64,000 nucleotides of DNA, from contig JAEMBT020000002.1 in the NCBI GenBank assembly GCA_018873245.2, forward strand, positions 8,220,001 to 8,284,000. Direction: 5' to 3'. Under the pieces are notes generated by a model. It had not been told where the DNA came from, made no database searches, and saw only the letters and a list, made by a program, of their open reading frames with translations. The position numbers and the translations under genes are program-made. Every line of letters starts with the position of its first letter. Within the stretch, counting starts at the first letter, position 1. Shown here piece after piece: positions 1-10,345 of the stretch. The stretch is from Archegozetes longisetosus (Eukaryota; Arthropoda; Arachnida; Sarcoptiformes; Trhypochthoniidae).

Positions 1-1791
1 TAACGAATTAATTAATTTTCTGCACTTTTCTATCCAGTTATCCATTTATCTATTTATTGAACTAATATAATAATAATTATCTAAACCAAAAATTTGTTAC
101 ATACAGATTGAAATACATCTAAAGTTTATTCTATAGGATGAGTCATAAGTTGAAATCGGATTTAGTAATAATAACAAAAACATTCTAATGCAATATAATG
201 GACAAAAAGTTTAGTTGAAGGCTATAAGAAAATAGACAAGGAAATAGTAAAATACGAAATTACTGTGCGAACCATAGAATGAAGCTGACTGAAATTTGGC
301 GTCAGCTCATGCTAGCAATGGTTTAGAAGTGTGTGCTTATGTATTTATAATACAAATATATCGAGGGATAGAGTGGAATAGTAATAGAGTAGTATCGGAA
401 TAGAATAGCATCATATGCTTATATAATGGTTGGATTGGGAGCCATCTTGTTAATACAGTTTGTTTTCAAATTGCAATGCTTTATTTAAATGTTAAATCAT
501 ACTCTAATTAATTATTATTATTTATCAATTGTTTTTATTTTTTATTCCACTTCTGCTAAGGTAAGTTTTTTTCTCTTTTTTACTTCTATTACTTGTCTTT
601 CTCTTTCTTATTTTCTTTTCTGTTTATACTTACTACTCCTCTCTTAACTCTCTTCTTCTCTCTTAACTCTCTTCTTCTCTCTTAACTCTCTTCTTCTCTC
701 TTAACTCTCTTCTTAATCTTTATCTATTTATCCCTACTAAATGCCCACCAATTGCTACTAGCCTAATCTACTCTTTTCTCATCCTTTTCACCTTTTATTT
801 CCCTTTTCATTTAGCGTATATTTAGTACATATCTCTGTCAATTTCCTTAACTTGTTAATTCAAATGATCGGCTTTACTTGTAAAACAAAAGCTCAATTTA
901 AACCACTATTTTAGTGAATATCAAATCAGTTTGATTATCAATTTGTTTATAAATAAGCAAAATAAACAATAATAAAGTGATTGCTCTTATCATTCGTGTA
1001 GTTTGATAACTGAACAAATTCTCAGAATCTTCACTATTATTTCACTATTTGTTTTGTCCCTTTAAGCATTCATTTCTTTTCAATGCTTTTGTTTACCGTT
1101 TGTATTGATTTTAATTCTATTAATTATAGACTAAATAAAACATTCAAATCAATGCAACAATGAGTTGTCACTATTTCTCTACTAATTAATTTAATGTATA
1201 TTTCTATAGTAATTCGTTAATTAAAATGATTTATACAAATAGTTTTATAGAAATATTTGTGAGTCATAAGTGACACAAATGTTGCGATTTTTCCATTTGA
1301 TTGTTTAATAATAGAATGAAATGTCATTTTTTCAATCTTTTCTAATCAAACAACAATAACATAAATCATTTCGTTACCTAATCAATTCACTAAACTCAAC
1401 ACTTTTTCTATCACTCCATTAGTTCTTTTGTTTCCTATTAAGACATTATTTGACGAGAATTTGGATTTTTGTCAAATTAGCTCATAAAGTAATGATAAAA
1501 ATAATTATATATTTATTATCGATATGTCGCTCCATTTGTTATTTCCTTTTTGGTTTTATTTGTATTTATCATAAAATGATGTGAAATATTGAACTGATAA
1601 CTCACTTTCTATATCAAATATAACTCATTTGATTATTGTTTTCTTTCATTCTACAGATATCGGAATATTTCAATTGTAAATATTAGTGAATAATGTGGTT
1701 AAGGTCTTGATTGATCAATATTTAGATAATAACTCGGTATTGTTTGAGGCTTTCGATTAAAGCCTCATCGATTCTCAACTCTTAGGAAATC
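1..1791 (+). promoter_or_regulatory. Upstream region and 5' UTR intron of TAO kinase
   Basis: No protein-coding region is recognisable. A strong splice donor (AAG followed by gtaagt) lies at about 560/561, and a good acceptor (pyrimidine tract then ctacag) ends at 1656. I therefore infer a 5' UTR intron of about 1.1 kb, followed by a second UTR segment running into the TAO kinase start codon at 1792. A 19-bp pyrimidine-rich tandem repeat sits inside the inferred intron (about 644-719). The promoter itself cannot be pinpointed by eye. Confidence 0.45.
641..719. repeat. 19-bp pyrimidine-rich tandem repeat, about 4 copies
   Basis: The unit TTAACTCTCTTCTTCTCTC recurs with exact 19-bp spacing, with TTAAC at 644, 663, 682 and 701. 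The copies are nearly identical, so the array is probably young or length-variable. It lies in the presumed 5' UTR intron of TAO kinase. Confidence 0.85.
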
Positions 1792-4700
1792 ATGCCTTCA
1801 TTTCCCAGGTTTCCAAACATTGACTAAACAATTATTTTCGCGATTTGTCAGTAAACTAATGAATCATTACTATCACGATAGGGTCGGGAATATAAAAGAT
1901 CCCGAAGTGTCGGTGCTGTTCGACAAAGAAGATCCTGAAAAGATATTTACAGACCTGAGAGAAATAGGACATGGAAGCTTTGGCGCTGTCTATTATGTTA
2001 GTCATTCACTTATTACAATCTCTCATTTGATAAAGATATCAATTTCCTTTGTTTTGACTTTTTCTAAAACCCTAATTTGTTTTTAGGCACGATATTCAAA
2101 CACTAAAGAAGTGGTTGCCATTAAGAAGATGTCATTCACTGGCAAACAATCCGCAGAGGTTTTAAATAAAACTTAGTTTATATGGTACTTATAACTAAAA
2201 AATATTGTTTTATTTTATATAAAAGAAATGGCAGGACATACTGAAAGAAGTGAAATTTCTCCGCAATTTAAGACATAGGAATACAATTGAATACAAAGGT
2301 TGCTATTTGAAGGAACACACAGCATGGCTTGTCATGGAATACTGCTTAGGCTCGGCCTCAGATATTATAGAAGGTTATGTCAAATACTATTGAAACAAAA
2401 CTCATATATTAAACTTCATATTAATATGCAGTTCACAAGAAGCCCTTAAGAGAGGATGAAATATCAGCCATATGTCACGACGCTCTCAATGGTCTCGAAT
2501 ATTTGCATTCAAAGGGAAGGATTCATCGCGATGTGAAGGCTGGAAACATTTTGCTCACTGAAAATGGAACTGTAAAGTTAGCTGACTTTGGCTCGGCTTC
2601 GATGGGATGTCCCGCAAACTCTTTTGTTGGGACTCCATATTGGATGGCGCCTGAAGTTATATTAGCCATGGATGAAGGACAGTATGACGGCAAAGTCGAT
2701 GTCTGGTCTCTTGGTACTAGATTTTTTATATTCTGTTATTACTTCAAGTTTCAAGTTTTACTTAATTTGATGTTTATTTGACTCAATAGGTATAACATGT
2801 ATAGAACTTGCAGAGCGAAAGCCACCCTATTTTAATATGAATGCAATGAGTGCCTTATACCACATCGCTCAGAATGATTCTCCAACTTTGAATCCATCGA
2901 ATGATTGGTCAGATTTGTTTAGAAATTTTGTCGACTCTTGTCTTAAAAAGAATCCGTGTGACAGACCTAATTCTACCATTATTTTAAGGGTATTATCTAT
3001 TCAACAGAGAGATATAAAATTGTTTTAATAGTTGATTTTGTTTTATAGCATAACTTTATAACCCGTTCGCGTTCGCCTACTGTTATAATTGATTTAATAA
3101 GTAGGACAAAGGCTGCAGTTCGGGAATTAGATAATTTAAATTATAGAAAAATGAAGAAGATTTTAATGGTTGACTCTCGTGAAAATGATATAACGCATCC
3201 TCAAGATATGGAGAACGACATTGCTGTAAGTGATCAACAATTAAGCAGTAGTGAATGAAAATGAAATGAACTTTTATTTGAATGCCATTCAGGAAGAAGA
3301 CATGATGGGAAACAACAGTAAAAGCAATAGTGTGGCAAGCTCTCATAGTCGTCAAAGTGGAGGCATCAGTGCTGGCAGTCAAAGTAGTAGCACTAGCAGT
3401 TTACCAGCAAATTCTGAGGCAGATTCTACTTATAAATGTCCTGTTTCTCTAAGAAGAGAGAGTGCAAGCAGTGTTAGTCGTGTCAGTCCTTCTGTAAGTC
3501 ACTTGGTTTTATTTCTCTTAGGCTAGAATTAGTCTATATCTTATTGCTTAAGAGAGAAAACAATTTTAATAATCCTTTGCTTGCCATCAAGCATTTCATT
3601 GATTTTTGCAAGTTATTTTTAAGTTCAGTTTAAGTTGAAACATGAAATAGAGAATTTTGTTATTGTCAATAGTCTAACGAAGATTTGTGATTGTATTTAG
3701 AATTCGTCGGCGAGCCTGAATAGTACGGAATTAGGTGCAAACAATTTTGCGACATTGCGCACAACTTCAATAGTAACGCGACAGTTGAAGGAACACGCGA
3801 AAGAAAATCAAATGCACGAACAAATGTCTGGTTATAAACGCATGAGACGACAACATCAAAAAGCAATCGTTCAGTTAGAAGCTAAATGTAGACAAGAAAT
3901 TGAAGATCACAAACAGAGATTAGATAAAGAATACGAAACTCTTTTGCAACAATTTAGTAAAGAATTAGAAAAATTACAAATAAGACATCAGCAAGAGTTA
4001 GAAAGAAAGGTATTGACAGTTATCTAACATATTCTCATGTCATTAACTGTTTCTGATATCGTTGTTTTCAGTCTTATTAATTGCTTTTTAATCTTGTAGT
4101 TGAAAACAAATGTGGCGTACGAGCGAAAGTTAAGTAAAGCTATTCTGCAGCAACACGAAGAAGAGTTGAAGAGATTTCAATTGCAACAGAAGCATGAATA
4201 TAAATTTGTGAAAGAAAGGTTAAAGCGTGAGCTGAGCAACGATTCTGGATCTATTAAATATCAAAAAGAAAATCTGCAAAGGCTCAGGCCTCTGCTATTG
4301 AGAGACTGCAACACGAACACACAGAGCATCATAAACAAGAAGTTAGGAAATTCCGTAGACGTAAACTGATACAATACCATCAACTGGAGCGTGATTTACT
4401 TAGAGACGAATTGAATAAAAGACAGAGTCAGTTAGAACAGGCACACTCCATGCTTCTCAGACACCATGAGATCACACAAGAATTAGAATATCGTCAACAG
4501 AGAGCTGTTCATCAACTCAGAGATGAACAAATTCGCAAGCAACATCAAACTGAGTTAGCTAATCAACAGGAATACAATCTTAAGAGAGAAAATGAGTTGC
4601 GGAAAAAACATGCTCTTGAAGTTAAGCAACAGCCAAAAAGTCTTAAGCAAAAGGAACTCCAAATTCGTAAACAGTTTAGAGAAACGTGTAAAACGCAAAC

Positions 4701-5528
4701 TTTGCAGGTATGGTATCGTTTTGTATTGTCAAAAGTTGCTATATTCTTATTAAAAATTGATGTTTTCCCATCATAAATTGCTATATTTCACATAATCTAT
4801 TTACAGTACAAGGCATGGAAAACACAAATTTTAAGTTCAACTCCAAAAGAAGAGCAAAAGAATGTTATCAAGAAATTGAAAGAAGAACAAGTTCGTAAGT
4901 TGGCTTTACTGGGAGAACAATACGAACAAAGCATTGCCGAGATGCTTCAAAAACAATCTGTATGTTGTAATCTAATCATATCCTGCTGATTGATAAATGT
5001 TTATATGATTATCAATTGTTGAAATTGTTTTACAGATACGCTTAGATGAGGCTCAAGAGCTCGAAGAACGTCAGCTCAAAGAACAACTCCAACAAGAATT
5101 AGAGCTATTGATTGCTTTCCAAAGTAAGATAAGAATGCAATCTGAAGCCCAACGCACTAAAGAGAGACGAGAGCTCGAAGAAAGGGTGTCTGTTCGACAG
5201 GCATTGCTCGAGAAGAAGGTTTGTCACTTCATACAAATCTGTTAAGGCATGTGAATAGGTTATAAAATGTTTATTCGATTATAATTAGATGGAACACGAA
5301 AAGCAACAATTTCAAGATGAAAGAAATGAAAGACAACGATTACTACTCGAACGCCAGGCTCACGAAACTGAAACGTTCGATATGGAAAGCACCCGACAAG
5401 GATTTAACGCGTTAGCGATCGCTGAAGCCTCGACCGAGCCGTATGGCGAAGACGAGTCAGTGAGTGGTAGTTTGCTTTCATTGGCTCACTCCAATAGTGC
5501 GACTTCGTTCACGCATACTGCCCTTTAG
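1792..5528 (+). CDS. TAOK: Serine/threonine-protein kinase TAO (thousand-and-one kinase)
   Basis: STE20-family MAP3K acting upstream of p38 and Hippo signalling. Exons: 1792-1808, 1882-1996, 2087-2158, 2226-2373, 2432-2713, 2790-2989, 3049-3225, 3293-3493, 3701-4009, 4100-4707, 4807-4959, 5036-5218, 5289-5528; about 901 aa. The start at 1792 spliced to 1882 gives [14 protein letters not shown], which matches vertebrate TAOK N-termini. ATG 1859 would need no first intron but fits less well. Visible motifs: glycine loop [15 protein letters not shown] lysine, [26 protein letters not shown]; then a Ser-rich linker and a long coiled coil (about residues 390-850) with the family motif [15 protein letters not shown]. 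One base is missing near 4278-4284: the two halves of exon 10 are in different frames, although both are conserved and exon phases agree if one base is added. Confidence 0.95.
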
Positions 5529-5610
5529 CATGTCAAAAGCTTTTTTAATTAATTATTAAGAGTATGTATTGTATATATTAATTATATTATTATATTCATC
5601 AGTTCCCTTG

Positions 5611-5753
5611 TACATTAAAAACTCTCTAACTTCTACCTGCTGTTGAGTGGTTCTTCTAAATCAATATCGGTTATGCCATCTTTCCTATCCTGCTTTGTAT
5701 TGCTTTTCAAGAACCACTCAACTTCATGTTTGAGTCAGACAGATTTTACTGTA
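5611..5753. mobile_element. Short hairpin element (MITE-like), copy A
   Basis: Inverted repeat just after the TAO kinase stop codon. The inner arms are perfect (GTTGAGTGGTTCTT at 5642-5655 against its complement at 5709-5722). The outer arms are diverged and end in TACATTAAAA on the left and TTTTACTGTA on the right. It shares the terminal and inner motifs of three other copies in this window (6285-6415, 13685-13826, 46198-46340). It has no coding capacity. Confidence 0.6.
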
Positions 5754-6284
5754 TCATATAAATTGGGTTTTGGTCAAATTAGAAGATATTATCGAAGAAC
5801 ACCATTCACTAAATGCTCATCTCTTAACTGTTACGTTTAACAAGTCGAAATCGGCATTTCGATTTGGTTTACATAAATTATTTATAATTGAGATCAACTG
5901 AAGTTTTGATAGATTAAATTAATAACTACTTCCTGTTGGTCTTCCACGTGTCCTTTAGGACAGAGAAAGTTGTAATTATGATTACTAGTGCAATGATTTA
6001 TAGATTGTTTCAAATCTTGTCGTAAATCTTCAGTAAATGTTATGTTAGAAGAGATGATTGAACAAGTCATCTATCAGTATGTTCTACTACTACTTACTAT
6101 CGTTAGCTCTCAACTATTCTATTTGTAGGACAAACCCATGAAAATGAGTTAAATTGAATTAAATTAGAACCATTTTTATAAAACACTACTGTGTAACTAT
6201 GTACAGAATTCATTCAAATTATAACATACCAATACTTTACCTCTTTTAATATAACTTTTAGGTGTTATCAGTTTGAGATATTCA

Positions 6285-6415
6285 TACTGTTAAACCGATC
6301 TAACTCTAACATCCTGTTAAATGGCTTTTCTAGATTAATTCAAAAACAAACCTCACTTTTAGTCTCCTTAAAAACCATTTAACCGCATGTCACTGTTAGA
6401 CTGGTTTACTTCAGT
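6285..6415. mobile_element. Short hairpin element (MITE-like), copy B
   Basis: Left arm has AAACCGATCTAACTCTAACAT and TTAAATGG; the right arm carries CCATTTAACCGCATGTCA and GTTAGACTGG, its imperfect reverse complement. It belongs to the same family as copy A and lies between the convergent TAO kinase and INTS7 genes. The exact ends are uncertain by a few bases. Confidence 0.5.
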
Positions 6416-6724
6416 CACCAAAAATCACTAATTATTACACTAATTTTAGTTTTGCACTTCTGGTAATTTGTTAGTCTATTGTAGCAAAGACGACTCAGTT
6501 TGAAGCCAGAATTTAAAATCGTAAACTTCTAATATAAAAGTTTGTCTATAATAACAAAACCATCAAATTTGTCAATTTTCATAATTTCTTTTTAATTATA
6601 TAATAAGTTGACTGACATTGGAAATAAATCAGATGTTTTGGAAATTACCGCTCATTCAATTGTTTACTGAATTGAGATTCAACCCAAAATCTTCTTTTGT
6701 TTTCTTTTGTCTTCTGGTTTTGAT

Positions 6725-9592
6725 TCATTTACACGCCATTGCCTGGTCTTCAATCACTTTAGCAGATAATGAAAGATTGGGTCCAGTTTTCCATTGGGCC
6801 TCATTCTCATCGATGATTGATGTCTCAATATTTATTGTATACAATCCAACAACAGACAGTGAAAGAAGAAACTGGACTTGAAAGTAGTCATTAAGAGGAA
6901 CCACAACCGACTGCAACGACAAGTTCGTGTCGTTTGCACCACTCTTCGACAATTGATCATTATTACTGTTACTGGATCTGGAAATCAAGACTCCATTCAC
7001 ACAGATAAGTATTTTGCCGACTTTTCTGATTAATGTCTGACACTTGTTATTGACAACTACTCCTTCGATGCGTAGGGCAAAGTGTGTGTTGTTATTAATT
7101 AGTAATATGTCGCCAGATTTTGGTTGTGGAGATATTGCCAGTTTTATGCAAGTGTTTTGTACTGATTGGAAGAAATAACGCGGGAAACAAAGTGGAACTT
7201 TTAAGATTTCTGAGCTAATTCTCAATAAAAGTGATATTTGTTTGTCGCCAATTAAATCGCTTGTTTGCATTCCATTCAAGTCGACGTGTATTAAATTTGA
7301 TACTTTGCTAAACATTTCAATCAGGTTTCTGTGCTCTAAAGGAGATGAAAACATGGATATATTAGAGTTTCCCTTGAATAGTGAGTCTTTGCAGACAAAG
7401 AATGAGTTCAATCGATTGCTTTGGAATAGATTCTCGATGGCTTCGGCAAGAATTATACAACTGTGCTGAAGCATTTGGATCTGTGCTAACGTGTGATTGT
7501 CGGCATTGAATGACGACTGATATAACAAACTGTATGACTCAGCCACTGATCGAAATTCTTTAGCACTCTTTCTCATAGCTATCACTATGTTTCCACATTT
7601 CAACATATCGTCTCGTGTATTCAATGCCGTTGAAGCAGCGATTGCTGGCGGGGGAGAAGTTCTGATCAGTTGACAGCACTGTCTGAAGTAGTAGTGAGTT
7701 TGAAGGTATTTCAGCCTCAGTTTAACGAATTCACACTGAAATCTCATTGGATTGTTCGGTGATATAGAAGCCTTAAGATCAGTTAAGCCTTCGATATAAA
7801 GTGATATAGAAGTACAAAAATTCTTGTCGATATCTTCAACAGCTTTTGTAATATAACTTTCGGCGGTTGAGATACGCGTTAGACTATTAATCCAAAAATG
7901 AATGTTTTCGATCGGCTCCATATTTGACTTCAGCTTTTGGAGCAGCGATGACGCGATCATATGGTGTCCGTAACGCATCGCTTGTCGAACAACTTTGAAA
8001 CAACTCCAAAGATTTTTGCCCTTAAAGCAGTTCAAAAGTGACTGTGCCTCAAATTCACTGATTGTTGTATTAGAACTGACTTGAAAGTAAATCGTCAACA
8101 TCTTCGTAAAATTTGATTCGTCAACATTCGACATACTTTCAGAGTTTGAAGTGATCAATGATAGTATATCTTCTGCAGACAGAGTCCCATTCATTGCAAC
8201 TGTTGAAGCAATCGCACAAATCACTTCACATGACAGTCCAAACCGAACTGAATCTATTTTTACATTTAAAATCACAAATCGGAGCGTTTCCGTGACTTGA
8301 CTGATTGACGAAAATTTTGGTGATCGACACAGCGATAGAATGCATTTAAATATTGTTTTGAGTGAACTCTTATCTACACTATCGTAATCATGTTTAGAGC
8401 TAATGTTTGAGAGAAGGAATGCTTGAATGGCACAACAGGTCTCTTGCATGACATCAGTATCAATAACACAATTTGAGTTCAAATTCAGGGAGATGTTAGT
8501 CAAAATTCGAATACATGTTCCTATCAGTTCGATGTTATGCTCCGAATAAATAATTTGCAAACAAACATTTATTATTTTAACACATAATTCTGAGTAATAT
8601 TCGGGTTCGTCTGCAAAAATCGTTGGAGAACTTACTAGTTCTGCGAAAACTGACAAAACCTTACATAGCAGAATACTCTCACTAGAGTTATTATCAGTCA
8701 TTTTTAGTATCGAGTCAACCAATGTAGAAGTGCTATGTTTTTGCCACAAGTGAGGACTCGTTGAAGCCAAATATTTCAAATCATACAAAACCGATAGCTT
8801 AACGTTATTTCGCGGATCGTTTATGAAGTAGTCAAGCAGTAGATCAATTTGATCTGGAATTTGAGTCAATGAAATAGAAGCGATTTGTGTCAGTGTATGT
8901 AAATCCGAACAAACAAACTTTTCCGACGGATAAGTCGGTAAGAATTTGATGCAATTAAGTCTGACGTCATCAGCGATTTCACAATTATAGTGGACGTTAT
9001 GTAAAACTGACAGCAAATTGATTTTGATTTCTAAAGGAGTAGTCAAACCGTTAATCATTGAGACTATTTTTGGATAGATGTTGGCCGCGAATTCTTCCGA
9101 TTTGGCTGCAAAACAAGCCGATGCTTCGATAGCAGCCAAGACTTCCATCTCATCGTTTGAGTCCAAACTGTTTCTGATGTAGTGATGAATGGTTTTTCTT
9201 TGAGCCACGATTCGTGCCATGTTTGCCAAAGTTCTCAAAGTGATAGAACGCGCCAACTGGTCGTTAGAATAAGTGACCGAAAAAATTCTTCTAACGAACT
9301 CATCGATGTTGACGATTTTGTCCAAATGTTTTTCACTTTCACGCATGACTTGGAGTATAAGCACTCTTAAGAAGTTGGATCCATTTCTGTAGACTTCGGA
9401 CAACTTAAGACAAGCCGAATTGATGAGAATGGGAAACGGATATCTCTCGAAAAGCCACGGAAACCTCACAATCGCTTCGCACTGCTCCCCAATTCGATTC
9501 GATCGCAACCCTTTGTCTAATTCGGTGAGCAAAGAGTTGGCGTCTACATTACTCTCATTTTCGTTCAATATTACACTGGGCTGACTAAACAT
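6725..9592 (-). CDS. INTS7: Integrator complex subunit 7
   Basis: One uninterrupted 955-codon reading frame, close to the length of vertebrate INTS7 (about 960 aa). The N-terminus reads DANSLLTELDKGLRSNRIGE and continues with CEAIVRFPWLFERYPFPI and INSACLKLSEVYRNGSNFLR, a clear match to the conserved opening of INTS7. The rest is predicted to be HEAT/ARM-like helices. INTS7 is part of the nuclear Integrator complex, which binds RNA polymerase II, cleaves snRNA 3' ends and attenuates transcription. The start chosen is the first ATG of the conserved frame. The gene has no introns, unlike most neighbours. It is divergent from the eIF4H-like gene, with a 753-bp gap. Confidence 0.95.
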   Translation of the reverse strand: MFSQPSVILNENESNVDANSLLTELDKGLRSNRIGEQCEAIVRFPWLFERYPFPILINSACLKLSEVYRNGSNFLRVLILQVMRESEKHLDKIVNIDEFVRRIFSVTYSNDQLARSITLRTLANMARIVAQRKTIHHYIRNSLDSNDEMEVLAAIEASACFAAKSEEFAANIYPKIVSMINGLTTPLEIKINLLSVLHNVHYNCEIADDVRLNCIKFLPTYPSEKFVCSDLHTLTQIASISLTQIPDQIDLLLDYFINDPRNNVKLSVLYDLKYLASTSPHLWQKHSTSTLVDSILKMTDNNSSESILLCKVLSVFAELVSSPTIFADEPEYYSELCVKIINVCLQIIYSEHNIELIGTCIRILTNISLNLNSNCVIDTDVMQETCCAIQAFLLSNISSKHDYDSVDKSSLKTIFKCILSLCRSPKFSSISQVTETLRFVILNVKIDSVRFGLSCEVICAIASTVAMNGTLSAEDILSLITSNSESMSNVDESNFTKMLTIYFQVSSNTTISEFEAQSLLNCFKGKNLWSCFKVVRQAMRYGHHMIASSLLQKLKSNMEPIENIHFWINSLTRISTAESYITKAVEDIDKNFCTSISLYIEGLTDLKASISPNNPMRFQCEFVKLRLKYLQTHYYFRQCCQLIRTSPPPAIAASTALNTRDDMLKCGNIVIAMRKSAKEFRSVAESYSLLYQSSFNADNHTLAQIQMLQHSCIILAEAIENLFQSNRLNSFFVCKDSLFKGNSNISMFSSPLEHRNLIEMFSKVSNLIHVDLNGMQTSDLIGDKQISLLLRISSEILKVPLCFPRYFFQSVQNTCIKLAISPQPKSGDILLINNNTHFALRIEGVVVNNKCQTLIRKVGKILICVNGVLISRSSNSNNDQLSKSGANDTNLSLQSVVVPLNDYFQVQFLLSLSVVGLYTINIETSIIDENEAQWKTGPNLSLSAKVIEDQAMACK

Positions 9593-10345
9593 TTTGTTTA
9601 TTTCTATGAACTGATACTCAAAATTGAAAACTTATTCAAATGTTTGTTTGTTTGTTTTACTTTGCAAATGTGTAATAAATTACGTCCTTTCTATTCATTG
9701 TTCTTTTTGTTCGTATCTTTATTATGCTGTTTATAATTAATAACTATTACACTCTCTTATCAACTGTTCATCAAAAATATTTCGAGTCTGATGTGTTTCA
9801 TTTAAAGCCTACAAAACAATCAACAAATTTATTCTATTAATTTTGTCATTTAGTATTTGTTTATTGTTTCAATCAGTAATTGATATAAAAACTTAACAAA
9901 TTACTAACAAGTTTAGTTTTTTGTTCTAAACAATAAATAGAATCAACAAATTTAAGCCTTATATAAAGACAGCATTTATTTGAATTAATCTGATAAATTA
10001 ATAAAAATCCAAACTAATAAGGATTAAAGTTAATAAAAAACTAATCGAATAGGATTCAATATATTTTAGAATCAAGAATTGGTAGTTAGAAAGAATCGTA
10101 TTTGCGGTAAAAGGAAGAACAACGTAGACAAGACTTGTAAATAGAAGAGCCGAATGAGTGAGACAATTGATTATTTGGGCTACTGTAGTGTAAGTCAGTT
10201 ACGATTCTATAAATAGATTAAATCAAATTCAATCCAATATTGAACATATTGCGTATTTAGAAGTCAAGTGTTATTAGTATAAAAGTTTGAATCGATTGGT
10301 CGTTAAGGCAAGAGAGAGGGCAACACGTGTTGACATTGCATACAA
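9593..10345. promoter_or_regulatory. Shared divergent promoter region INTS7 / eIF4H
   Basis: 753 bp between two divergent start codons, AT-rich and without reading frames. A perfect 12-bp palindrome, CAACACGTGTTG, at 10321-10332 contains a CACGTG E-box and lies 14 bp before the eIF4H start codon. It may be in the 5' UTR or core promoter; function is inferred only from the motif. Confidence 0.4.

Larger units (their letters stand above)
5529..6724. other. Convergent intergenic region TAO kinase / INTS7
   Basis: 3' flanks of two convergent genes. It contains two related hairpin elements (about 5611-5753 and 6285-6415). No other coding or RNA feature is recognised. Confidence 0.6.

Noticed and set aside
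1859-1881. ATG 1859 as TAO kinase start
   Set aside because: It gives MNHYYHDR before GNIKDPE, without similarity to TAOK. The spliced start at 1792 matches the family much better.
3226-3250. A 23-nt mini-intron in TAO kinase ending at AAGCAG
   Set aside because: It leads to an immediate stop codon or wrong phase. A 67-nt intron ending at CATTCAG (3292) keeps the frame and has a better acceptor.
4217-4288. An intron to explain the TAO kinase frame change
   Set aside because: Possible GT donors either leave the wrong phase or remove conserved residues (KERLKREL); a missing base is the simplest explanation.
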